Part shown: one piece after another, positions 45,250 through 52,140 of the stretch | How positions within the stretch are numbered: position 1 is the first letter of the stretch | Layout of the letters: each line of letters begins with the position of its first letter | From: Paenibacillus sp. FSL K6-1330 | GTDB taxonomy: Bacteria > Bacillota > Bacilli > Paenibacillales > Paenibacillaceae | Assembly (NCBI RefSeq): GCF_037976825.1 | Contig: NZ_CP150269.1 | Coordinates: 3,981,501 to 4,045,500 of the forward strand | DNA: 64,000 nt | Direction of reading: 5' to 3' | The notes under the pieces: generated by a model | What the model was told of the DNA's origin: nothing | Database searches by the model: none | The model's input: only the letters and a program-made list of their open reading frames with translations | Translations under genes and position numbers: made by a program

Positions 45250-45558
45250 TTACCCTTCCACGATATCTGCCCGAAGATCAGTTGCAATTTCGATCATGAG
45301 GGGTACGATTTCTTGATGGGAGACGGCTACATACAACTCCCCCATATAGTGTCTGAATGGAATAAGGGTTTCTCCCTGTTTCCACATAAAGAAATCCCCT
45401 TCTATAGACATAGTGCTTTCCTCCCCTTTCACAGTCAGCACTGTCTGATAAGTAAAATCAGCTTTGGATGAAAAATAAGCTTGGCATTCTTCCAATGAAA
45501 TCTCTTGACCACTTGAGTTTGGTTGCAAGGATCTCGAAATTCGATAACGTTGATTCAT
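45250..45558 (-). CDS. Hypothetical protein
   Basis: Protein of 102 residues with no recognised family. GGAGGATATTT before the ATG at 45558 argues that it is translated. The sequence (QAYFSSKADFTYQTVLTVKG, FFMWKQGETLIPFRHYMGEL, ISHQE-like end) suggests a small beta-rich fold without membrane segments. It stands between a terminator and an AraC remnant, so it may be a survivor of the decaying region. Confidence 0.6.
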   Translation of the reverse strand: MNQRYRISRSLQPNSSGQEISLEECQAYFSSKADFTYQTVLTVKGEESTMSIEGDFFMWKQGETLIPFRHYMGELYVAVSHQEIVPLMIEIATDLRADIVEG

Positions 45559-45655
45559 AAATATCCTCCAAAAATAAAATGACCTTGTATCCTCCAATAC
45601 ATTAATTCTTAAGCTGGTCTCTGTCAATTGATTTGGATGACTCCGACTAAGCAAC

Positions 45656-45840
45656 CTATTGGGTCGTGGCGAACTTGCGAGTGATGTTCCTATACTTTGT
45701 CGGTGATATGCCTTTTTTAACCGTAAACTGATTGATAAAGTAAGTGTCATACTCAAATCCGGTAGCGCGTGCAATTTCATCAAGCTTCATACCGGTATGA
45801 GTTAAAAGATCACAGGCAACTTTCAACGATGTGAAAACAA
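45656..45840 (-). pseudogene. C-terminal fragment of an AraC family regulator
   Basis: The frame holds only the second half of an AraC domain: LKVACDLLTHTGMKLDEIAR, ATGFEYDTYFINQFTVKKG and ISPTKYRN, then a stop. The upstream helix-turn-helix and sensor are absent, and the adjacent frame is broken. Confidence 0.75.
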
Positions 45841-45891
45841 ATAACCCATTGCTGTATGTCCGCATGTTTCCTGGAACTGTTTATTAAGAGT

Positions 45892-46535
45892 TCATGAGAA
45901 TGACTTACACCATACAAACATATTTCCAAGTTCTTGAAAGCCAACCCTCGTGCAGACGCGCATCGCGTCATCCGGTTCAGGTTCCAGCGTCCACATCCCC
46001 CCATGATTAATGTAGAGCTTGCTGACGCCGACTTCTTTCAAGCGGCGCATGCACTCGAATAAGAGGTTTGTTGCCAATCCCCTTCTTCGATGCGTCGGAG
46101 CCGTTCCGAACGGTTCGATAATCGCGATGTTGTTCTCGCGATCGAGCCAGATATTTGCAAAGCCGACGACTGTATTCGCCTCGTCTAGTATAACCAAGTC
46201 GAAATCCTGACTGTACGTTGGACAGGACATCAAACGGCGGTAAATATTCATATCCGGCGCAGTCAACCCTGCTGAACCGCTCATGATCATAACCTTTTGC
46301 TCAATATTCCCATCTTAATCGGACGAACCTTGAACCCCTCGGGAAAACGAGGCTCGTGATTCGCAGTTTCCAAATCGATTACTCCGGAATACATGTACCA
46401 TGTATGCTGCTCGTATCCCCTTGCCTTCAGCGTAATATGCGACTTATCATGATACCAATTTTTGACTAACGATATATGTTTTTGTCCTCCGTTTTTGACA
46501 AGAACATATATCGTTAAAAAAACAAAAAGCCGCAA
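45892..46535 (-). pseudogene. Frameshifted GNAT acetyltransferase
   Basis: Two adjoining leftward frames make one GNAT protein with a break near 46290. The upstream part (46287-46535) reads LKARGYEQHTWYMYSGVIDL; the downstream part (45892-46290) reads DFDLVILDEANTVVGFANIW, then motif A TAPTHRRRGLATNLLFECMR and YINHGGMWTLEPEPDDAMRV. Some 20 residues between them are missing. The downstream part still encodes a complete acetyl-CoA site. Confidence 0.75.
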
Positions 46536-46544
46536 CTATGCGGC
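46529..46544 (-). terminator. Terminator-like hairpin with long T tract (minus strand)
   Basis: GCCGCA-TAGT-TGCGGC is followed on the minus strand by TTTTTGTTTTTTT. It overlaps the stop of the Sat/Nat-like remnant and resembles the hairpins of the repeats at 3350 and 61011. Confidence 0.7.
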
Positions 46545-46744
46545 ACCGTGTCCTCTATAATGCTTGTCAACTTTGATATCTTCGACATAGGCATATTTGT
46601 TCCAATTTCTTTTTATAACAATTTATCCAACGACTTTGATTATTTACGAGCGCTAAGTAAATGATTTTATGCGGATTGTCGATATAGCTCGAATGATCCT
46701 GAACCGTATCTTCTTCAATCGGTTCATCATCGGGGCCTAATTTT
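46536..46744 (-). pseudogene. Remnant of a Sat/Nat-like GNAT acetyltransferase
   Basis: Leftward frames read LKLGPDDEPIEEDTVQDHSS and PHKIIYLALVNNQ, then, after a frameshift, RNWNKYAYVEDIKVDKHYRG and HGAA-stop. The NWNKYAY(I/V)EDI..DK.YRG series is typical of streptothricin acetyltransferase-like GNAT proteins. It is cut off within motif A by the hairpin at 46529. Confidence 0.7.
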
Positions 46745-46831
46745 AGCCTTTTTAAAATTTTCTAGTTAATTGTACAATCATTAGATAGCAGATTCTACCA
46801 TTTGTTATTCGTTAAGACTCCACTCAACACC

Positions 46832-46860
46832 TTGTAATAATAATTTTCATTGGGTACAAT
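46832..46860 (+). promoter_or_regulatory. SigA-type promoter of the aadD-like gene
   Basis: TTGTAA and TACAAT are separated by 17 bases, placing transcription start near 46867, about 26 bases before the leader ORF. Confidence 0.6.
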
Positions 46861-46892
46861 TTCCATATGAAAACATTGTGGGAGGAAATATA

Positions 46893-46919
46893 ATGCATCC
46901 AAAAAAAGTCCCCCGTTAA
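46893..46919 (+). CDS. Eight-residue leader peptide ORF upstream of aadD-like gene
   Basis: ATG at 46893 has GGGAGG seven bases upstream and encodes MHPKKVPR followed by TAA. The main gene starts 67 bases later. Short ORFs with strong ribosome sites in this position often mediate translational attenuation of antibiotic-resistance genes. TCCTCC at 46931-46936 can pair with the leader ribosome site. Translation is inferred, not shown. Confidence 0.5.
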   Translation: MHPKKVPR

Positions 46920-46986
46920 GCCCGAGGTCCTCCATCCATGTGTTAGTAGCTTACCACCCAAATAATTCAAAGGGAGATGCACGCTA

Positions 46987-47757
46987 ATGCACATGAATGG
47001 ACCTGTGAATATTTCTCGAACCGAAAGACTTCAAACCTGCCACGACATTGCTTCGAGATTACACGAGGTTTACGGAGAAAAAATCCTAGCCATTGGGGTC
47101 TATGGTTCTGTTTCCAGAGGTACGGACGGCCCTTACTCGGACATTGAGATGTTTTGCGTTCTAAATGAATCCAATGAGTCCGTAGACTTTAGCTATGAAT
47201 GGTCTGCTGGGCCTTGGAAAGCAGAAGTGAACGTCTGTAGTGCAGACGTTCTCATTAAGGTCGCCTCTACGGTTGAAGGAGACTGGCCATTGACGCATGG
47301 GCCATTCTTTTCCCAGCTTTGCCTGTATGACCCTGAGGGCTTTTTTCCAAGATTAAAGGAAGCTGCAGAGTCACCTACAAAGGAAGATTTTCGACATGCA
47401 ATCCATGAAGTCCTTGTAGGGGAAATGTACGAATTTGTTGGAAAACTAAGAAATGTAAGTCTAAATGGACCTCATACCTATTTGCCTTATTTGGCAGTGG
47501 AATTTGCCCAATATGGAGCTATGTTAGTCGGGTTACACAACCAAAAGCTTTACTCTACTGGCTCCATGGTTCTACCGGAAGCCTTGAAACTGCCTGGTCG
47601 TCCAGAAGGATTCGACAATGTTCTGCGAATGGTTATGTCTGGAGAATTAGCAAATCCCTCCAGTGTTGTTTCAGCCTGTGAAAATTTCTGGAATGGCATT
47701 GTGAAATGGGCAACCGAGCATAACTACTCAATCCATTCTAAACGATTTCCATTCTGA
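46987..47757 (+). CDS. Aminoglycoside O-nucleotidyltransferase, ANT(4')-like (AadD family)
   Basis: Enzyme of 256 residues expected to adenylylate the 4' hydroxyl of kanamycin-type drugs. It follows plasmid AadD along the full length: IGVYGSVSRGTDGPYSDIE (nucleotide-binding GS and metal Asp/Glu), EGDWPLTHGPFF, VGEMYEFVGKLRN with the glutamate (about 146) matching the proposed catalytic base Glu145, and NFWNGIVKWATEHN near the C-terminus. GGGAG precedes the first ATG. It is clearly diverged from the mobile form, suggesting a resident chromosomal homologue. A promoter and leader ORF lie upstream and a strong terminator follows. Activity is inferred. Confidence 0.9.
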   Translation: MHMNGPVNISRTERLQTCHDIASRLHEVYGEKILAIGVYGSVSRGTDGPYSDIEMFCVLNESNESVDFSYEWSAGPWKAEVNVCSADVLIKVASTVEGDWPLTHGPFFSQLCLYDPEGFFPRLKEAAESPTKEDFRHAIHEVLVGEMYEFVGKLRNVSLNGPHTYLPYLAVEFAQYGAMLVGLHNQKLYSTGSMVLPEALKLPGRPEGFDNVLRMVMSGELANPSSVVSACENFWNGIVKWATEHNYSIHSKRFPF

Positions 47758-47844
47758 TTCGCATTTTAAACGTACTTATGATATAGGCTCTCCAAAGCTC
47801 GCTTTTATAAGGGTATAGGAATATCTCTTCGATCATAACTGGCA

Positions 47845-47881
47845 CAAAAAAAGGTCAATCCTCTGGGATCGACCTTTTTTT
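47845..47881. terminator. Bidirectional terminator between convergent genes
   Basis: AAAAAAAGGTCAATCC and GGGATCGACCTTTTTTT pair around a 3-base loop, between the aadD-like gene and the leftward monooxygenase gene. Confidence 0.9.
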
Positions 47882-47897
47882 GACTTTAGATCTTTAA

Positions 47898-48194
47898 TTA
47901 TTTTCTAATAGGCTGACCTGTAAGAGCTTGAACCTGTAACGGAGCTGTCAAGTATTTTGGAGCATTAGCTACGAACGCCTGAAAATGGCTGCTTGCATTG
48001 TGAGCCCCTACTGCTTCTTCATCTTTCCATTGTTCAACCATCATATATGTGTCATCCTGATCTGTATCCTTTAGGAGTTTATACGACACATTCCCTGCCT
48101 CCGCGCGGGATGACGCAATAAGTTCTTGTATGGACTCCAGAAATTCCGCTTCTACTTCACGGTTTACTTTCATTTCTGCATGAATAATAATCAT
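47898..48194 (-). CDS. Antibiotic biosynthesis monooxygenase (ABM) domain protein
   Basis: Small ferredoxin-like protein of 98 residues. IIIHAEMKVNREVEAEFLES, YKLLKDTDQDDTYMMVEQWK and SSHFQAFV follow the ABM/YgiN quinol-monooxygenase pattern, with the conserved E-W pair. GAGG lies eight bases before the ATG at 48194; an ATG six bases earlier is possible. It starts within ten bases of the nitroreductase stop, so the two are translationally coupled under the same MarR-type regulator. A role in detoxifying quinones or nitroaromatics is inferred. Confidence 0.88.
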   Translation of the reverse strand: MIIIHAEMKVNREVEAEFLESIQELIASSRAEAGNVSYKLLKDTDQDDTYMMVEQWKDEEAVGAHNASSHFQAFVANAPKYLTAPLQVQALTGQPIRK

Positions 48195-48204
48195 AGTCAT
48201 AACC

Positions 48205-48843
48205 TCACTTCCAATCCGCAATACGGTCAATAGGCAGACGAGTTGTTCTACGTGCCTCTTTAGCAGCTTTACCTACAGATATGAGCATAACCGGTACATA
48301 ACGTTCCTTTTCCATACCAAATGCTTCCGCAATTCGGGATTTGTCATATCCACCAATCGGGTTTGTATCATATCCACGGGCACGAGCAGAAAGCATGAGC
48401 TGCATGGATACCAAGCCGCTATCAATAAGAATCATTTCGCGAAAAGCTTGTGCTGGTATACGTGCAAAAAGATCAGTATAGTTAGCCATCAGTTGATCTT
48501 TAATCTCTTGCGGCAAATAGCCTCTTTCCACAGCAGTACCCATAATTTCGTCAGCATTATCAAATGCGTTCATATCTCCGAAAACGGCAATGACTGCAGA
48601 GGAAGTTGTAACTTGCGTTTTGTTACCTGGTGCAAGCTCTTCAAGCGTCGCTTTACCTTCTGGGCTATCAACGACAAGAAATCTCCAAGGCTGAAGATTA
48701 ACGGAAGATGGTGCCAAAGTTGCTTCTTCCAAAATCTCAGTCATTTCCTCACGGCTGATTTTAACCGCTGGATCGTACACACGCACAGAGCGACGGGAGG
48801 TAATTATTTCTTTATAATCATTGATTAGGGATGTTACAGTCAT
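48205..48843 (-). CDS. Nitroreductase family protein (MhqN/YodC-like)
   Basis: FMN-dependent NAD(P)H oxidoreductase of 212 residues. It has the FMN-binding RRSVRVYD near the N-terminus, APSSVNLQPWRFLVVDS, GLVSMQLMLSARARGYDTNPIGGYD and VPVMLISVGK. AGGAGAG precedes the ATG. It lies between a MarR regulator and an ABM protein in one leftward unit, which matches quinone- or nitro-compound-responsive operons of firmicutes. The direct electron acceptor is unknown. Confidence 0.93.
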   Translation of the reverse strand: MTVTSLINDYKEIITSRRSVRVYDPAVKISREEMTEILEEATLAPSSVNLQPWRFLVVDSPEGKATLEELAPGNKTQVTTSSAVIAVFGDMNAFDNADEIMGTAVERGYLPQEIKDQLMANYTDLFARIPAQAFREMILIDSGLVSMQLMLSARARGYDTNPIGGYDKSRIAEAFGMEKERYVPVMLISVGKAAKEARRTTRLPIDRIADWK

Positions 48844-48870
48844 GATAGTCTCTCCTTTAATCTCTATAAG

Positions 48871-49329
48871 TTAATTGGTCTTACTAGATTCTTTCATCTG
48901 TTGAATCTGGCTGTTCAGCTTCTGCAGCACTTGAACAAACGCAAGTCGTTCTGATTCTGTAAGGTCTGCCTGCAGGGCCTCCATAAATCGATCTTTCTCC
49001 GCTCTAAACGTTGCTACTTTTCTCTTGCCTTCTTCGGTTAGCTGAACTAACGTAATCCGGTTGTCATTCTCACATCTGGTTCGCAGAAGCATTCCTTCCG
49101 CTTCCAACTGCTGAACATGCCGGGTCACCGCAGCAGGATCAATAGACACTGCCTTCTGCAGATCCGATTGGCTAATTTGGCCCCCCGTCAGTTTGCATAG
49201 GAGTTCGAGCCGATTGGGACTAACTCCAGCACAACGTTCAAACCGGGTCGCTATATGCTTGTTTAAATGCATTAGCAAGTACAGCAGGTCTTCTGTATGA
49301 CATGTAGAGATGATAAATACCTCCTTCAA
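48871..49329 (-). CDS. MarR family regulator with unusual start context
   Basis: Winged-helix regulator of about 150 residues. The recognition region is SQSDLQKAVSIDPAAVTRHV and the wing RTRCENDNRITLVQLTEEG. The frame opens at TTG 49329, but AAGGAGGT immediately follows that codon. The next in-frame codons at correct spacing are ATC ATC, and the first in-frame ATG is at 49272 inside the conserved dimer helix. The true start is therefore uncertain. Two palindromes lie just upstream, so it probably autoregulates and controls the nitroreductase-ABM pair 28 bases downstream. Confidence 0.85.
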   Translation of the reverse strand: MKEVFIISTCHTEDLLYLLMHLNKHIATRFERCAGVSPNRLELLCKLTGGQISQSDLQKAVSIDPAAVTRHVQQLEAEGMLLRTRCENDNRITLVQLTEEGKRKVATFRAEKDRFMEALQADLTESERLAFVQVLQKLNSQIQQMKESSKTN

Positions 49330-49332
49330 TTC

Positions 49333-49361
49333 ATTGACTCGTCAATAATTGATGGGTCAAT
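49333..49361. promoter_or_regulatory. Tandem MarR-type operators
   Basis: ATTGACTCGTCAAT (49333-49346) and ATTGATGGGTCAAT (49348-49361) are adjacent inverted repeats of the ATTGA-n4-TCAAT type directly upstream of the marR-nitroreductase-ABM unit. Confidence 0.72.
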
Positions 49362-49541
49362 CATATATCTTTATTTACAGAAAATCAAGTCCCCTTGCAG
49401 AAAATAAGACCGCCAAAGATTCCGTTCAGGGAACTTCATCGGTCTATTCAGTAATTTTAATTACCTAGCTTCTACACCTGGATGAGGTTCATTTCTTCGT
49501 GGATAAAACACAAAGTCTTTATGACAGATCATCCCAATCTC

Positions 49542-50228
49542 TTACTGCCAGCGAAGTTCTGCAATGACCGGATAATGATCCGACGCGTCGTAAGGAATAA
49601 CCCTGGCTGTGGCCAGTTCTGTCGGCATGTTTACAAAGATGTGATCGATCTCCTTACCATTTTCCATGGTAGGCAGGTTGTTCTGAAGCGTGACTTTTGT
49701 CCATCGGGCGTTCAACCGTTTCATGAAAGGATCGTCCATCTCCATATTAAAGTCCCCGGCCAGGATCGTCGGTTGTTCCAGTTTCTCTAAAGCATTCCAA
49801 AGAATTGGGTTCTGTTTTATCCGTTCTTTCATATGTACCCCCAAATGGGTATTTACTACTGTAACCACGTCTTCATTGATTTGCAGTTTTACCATTAAGA
49901 TGCTCCTTCTCTCTTTAGACCCGCCAATATACTGAATTTCTTTTGAAATTATCGGATAGTGGCTTAAAATAGCGTTTCCATATTGAAAAATAATGAGATT
50001 AACGCTAGGAGAGAAACAAGCGTGCATCCCGAGCTGTTTAGCCAGCCTTTTCAGCTGATCTCGAAAGCCGCTTCGGGGCAGAAAACGGTCCACCCCTTGC
50101 AATGCAACAATATCCGGTTGGACTTTTGTGATCACTTCCGCTATGCGGCTCAAACTTGCTTTCCCATCTAATCCTTTTCCGTGCCGTATGCTGTAGGACA
50201 TCACTTTCAGATTGATGTTGTTATCCAT
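49542..50228 (-). CDS. Endonuclease/exonuclease/phosphatase (EEP) fold protein lacking one metal-site Glu
   Basis: Cytosolic protein of 228 residues. EEP-family motifs are present in order: VMSYSIRHGKG, PDIVALQGVD, VVNTHLGVH, ILAGDFNME, IDHIFV and SDHYPVIAEL, with the active-site His-Asp pairs kept. The second motif normally reads LQEVD, where the Glu binds catalytic Mg; here GGG codes Gly, one base from GAG. ATG 50228 follows AAAGGTG by six bases. The protein may be inactive or use a changed metal site. It is monocistronic. Confidence 0.88.
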   Translation of the reverse strand: MDNNINLKVMSYSIRHGKGLDGKASLSRIAEVITKVQPDIVALQGVDRFLPRSGFRDQLKRLAKQLGMHACFSPSVNLIIFQYGNAILSHYPIISKEIQYIGGSKERRSILMVKLQINEDVVTVVNTHLGVHMKERIKQNPILWNALEKLEQPTILAGDFNMEMDDPFMKRLNARWTKVTLQNNLPTMENGKEIDHIFVNMPTELATARVIPYDASDHYPVIAELRWQ

Positions 50229-50607
50229 ATGAATCACCTTTTCCATTTTATCTATCTAACCTTCGTGTAGTTTACAATGGATATAAAAGTTAATGATCAG
50301 ATGAAGCGATGAAATCTAACAGCAGGCTTAGCCCTGGAACCCTTTGTTATTTTTTCACAAAATGTGAATATTCATAAGTTCCAATTAATGTTAATAACGC
50401 TATATTTAAACTACTATCCTTTTACCCTAAATAAGAACGGAAACTGATCGTGAATATTCTTACAACAACAGAATCAACCTTTTCAACAAACATATCCAGG
50501 GGCATCATGCAGCGGTCGCTATTTGCCATTAAATAAGGCCGGATAGCATACTCTGATGTATGTCGTTTTATAATTTCATACTCATATCTCGAAGAATCCC
50601 ATCTTGA

Positions 50608-50622
50608 TGGCACGAAAATTGC
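50608..50622 (+). promoter_or_regulatory. Consensus sigma-54 (-24/-12) promoter of the aspartase-like gene
   Basis: TGGCAC-GAAAA-TTGC matches the TGGCAC-N5-TTGC consensus exactly, 50 bases before the ATG at 50673. The local rpoN and enhancer-binding-protein genes make its use likely. Confidence 0.88.
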
Positions 50623-50672
50623 TTATTATCCCTATAAGGAAATGACGACACAACATTTTCGAAAGGGATGAG

Positions 50673-51830
50673 ATGATGATGTTAAGAATTGAACGGGACA
50701 AGAATGGAGAGGTCAACGTGCCCTCCCATGCATACTACGGTGTGGAGACGATGCGCGCTGCCGGAGAATATCCCACTGTGAACGCTCGTGTCCATAGCGA
50801 ATTTATTAAGGCTTTGGCTTCCGTCAAAAGCGCTACCGTACGTGCAGGCATAGAGCATAGCATCGTGCCGGAGCGAATCGGAAATCTCATTATGAAGGCG
50901 ACGGATGAAATCATGGATGGAAAGCATTCGGAGCAATTTATTACAGATTATATCCATGGTTCTTCAAGCAATATCCTGAATGTGAATATGAACGAGGTCC
51001 TTGCCAACCGGGCACTGGAGCTGATGCTTGAGGATAAAGGAAACTATGCGGTGGTTGATCCAGACATTCACGTGAACGGCCCTCATACAGCCGATTGGAT
51101 CATTTCGACTACGCTAAATGTCGCCGCCCATCAATCTTCGCACAAGTTAATCACAGCCATCGAGGGATTAAAGTATCGATTATGGATGGCAAAAGAACTT
51201 CTCGAGGGACAACGTCCGGCCGATTCCGCGGATTCTGTTATGATGGTGTCGACACGACTGATCCGTTTTTTCAGGGAATCCGCGAAGCAGCTGCAGCTCG
51301 ATGCGACGGCGCTCACGGAAGCCGCCTCCCGATTAAAGAGCATCCGGATCGCTTCCGCACCGGATGCTGCCATGCCCCATTCGTATTGCGAATTAACGGA
51401 GAGAACCGTCTCTTACTTAAGGCAAATTACTCGTACTGATTATTTTGCAGCAAGTCACTACCAAGATTCTTCTTCCGTCAGCAAAAGCGCCTATGCAGAC
51501 CTTTCATCGGTTCTGAAAACATTGGCTGTTAATCTGTTCAAGCTATGCTGCGATATTCGGAACGCCTTTATGAGTGAGAAGGATATGAATCCGCCGAACC
51601 GCATTTACTATGAATCGGCTGGATTTTTGCATCAGGTCTGTATGCAGGTTATTGGATATGACCATATCATCAATCTCGCCGAGGAAGCCGGGATGCCTGA
51701 TGACGACACCGTTCCTCCGGTAATCCTCTACCATTTAATGGAGTCGCTTGACATTATGATGAAGGGAATCGGATCGTTTGCAAGTTCGCTGACACGAGAG
51801 CAGAATGATGCCGATACAACAGCCGACTGA
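50673..51830 (+). CDS. Degenerate aspartase/fumarase-superfamily protein
   Basis: Protein of 385 residues. VPSHAYYGVETMRAAGEYP, FIKALASVKSATVRAGIEH, VNMNEVLANRALELMLEDKG and CMQVIGYDHIINLAEEAG align with aspartate ammonia-lyases. However, the family is about 470 residues, and the catalytic segments are altered: GAGTSTNMN is replaced by HGSSSNILN, SQSTND by GPHTAD, and the mobile GSSxMPxKxN loop by FMSEKDMNPPN. The general-base Ser loop is thus lost. AAAGGGATGAG precedes the ATG. It is a probable pseudoenzyme, perhaps a regulator or partner in amino-acid catabolism, under a consensus sigma-54 promoter. Confidence 0.85.
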   Translation: MMMLRIERDKNGEVNVPSHAYYGVETMRAAGEYPTVNARVHSEFIKALASVKSATVRAGIEHSIVPERIGNLIMKATDEIMDGKHSEQFITDYIHGSSSNILNVNMNEVLANRALELMLEDKGNYAVVDPDIHVNGPHTADWIISTTLNVAAHQSSHKLITAIEGLKYRLWMAKELLEGQRPADSADSVMMVSTRLIRFFRESAKQLQLDATALTEAASRLKSIRIASAPDAAMPHSYCELTERTVSYLRQITRTDYFAASHYQDSSSVSKSAYADLSSVLKTLAVNLFKLCCDIRNAFMSEKDMNPPNRIYYESAGFLHQVCMQVIGYDHIINLAEEAGMPDDDTVPPVILYHLMESLDIMMKGIGSFASSLTREQNDADTTAD

Positions 51831-51864
51831 AGGAAAATAACGCACCGCCTCAGGAGTATTGAAA

Positions 51865-52098
51865 ATCGAATAGGCGGCTACTAATAGTTGAGTAGCCGCC
51901 CTTCCACACCACCGTACGTAAGTTCGGTATACGGCGGTTCAATCGCTTAAGTGCAAGTTACGCATGCGCTCGTACTGCGCAGGAAAGTCGTAATATCCTG
52001 CCTGTGCGAGCTTTTCATATGTAATCGAACGCTGTAATATCGCGCTTACGGCTATATACAGATTTTCATCTCCAAGTTATCGCCCATGCTTGGCGGAC
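51865..52098 (-). mobile_element. 3' end of a group II intron with ltrA tail (5'-truncated remnant)
   Basis: On the minus strand, a frame encodes an LtrA-type tail (SITYEKLAQAGYYDFPAQYE, then a stop). It is followed by a domain V-like hairpin with arms CCGCCGTA and TACGGTGG (51917-51945). Next comes a domain VI-like stem GGCGGCTAC/GTAGCCGCC (51873-51900) and the TATTCGAT end typical of bacterial introns of this class. The ribozyme core and nearly all the reverse transcriptase are missing, so it is inactive. Confidence 0.8.
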
Positions 52099-52104
52099 CC
52101 AAGT

Positions 52105-52138
52105 AAGGGTGTCTCGGAAACCTATCCGAGACACCCTT
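52105..52138. terminator. Strong bidirectional terminator at the rpoN 3' end
   Basis: AAGGGTGTCTCGG and CCGAGACACCCTT form a perfect 13-bp stem that ends two bases before the rpoN stop. Confidence 0.9.
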
Positions 52139-52140
52139 TT

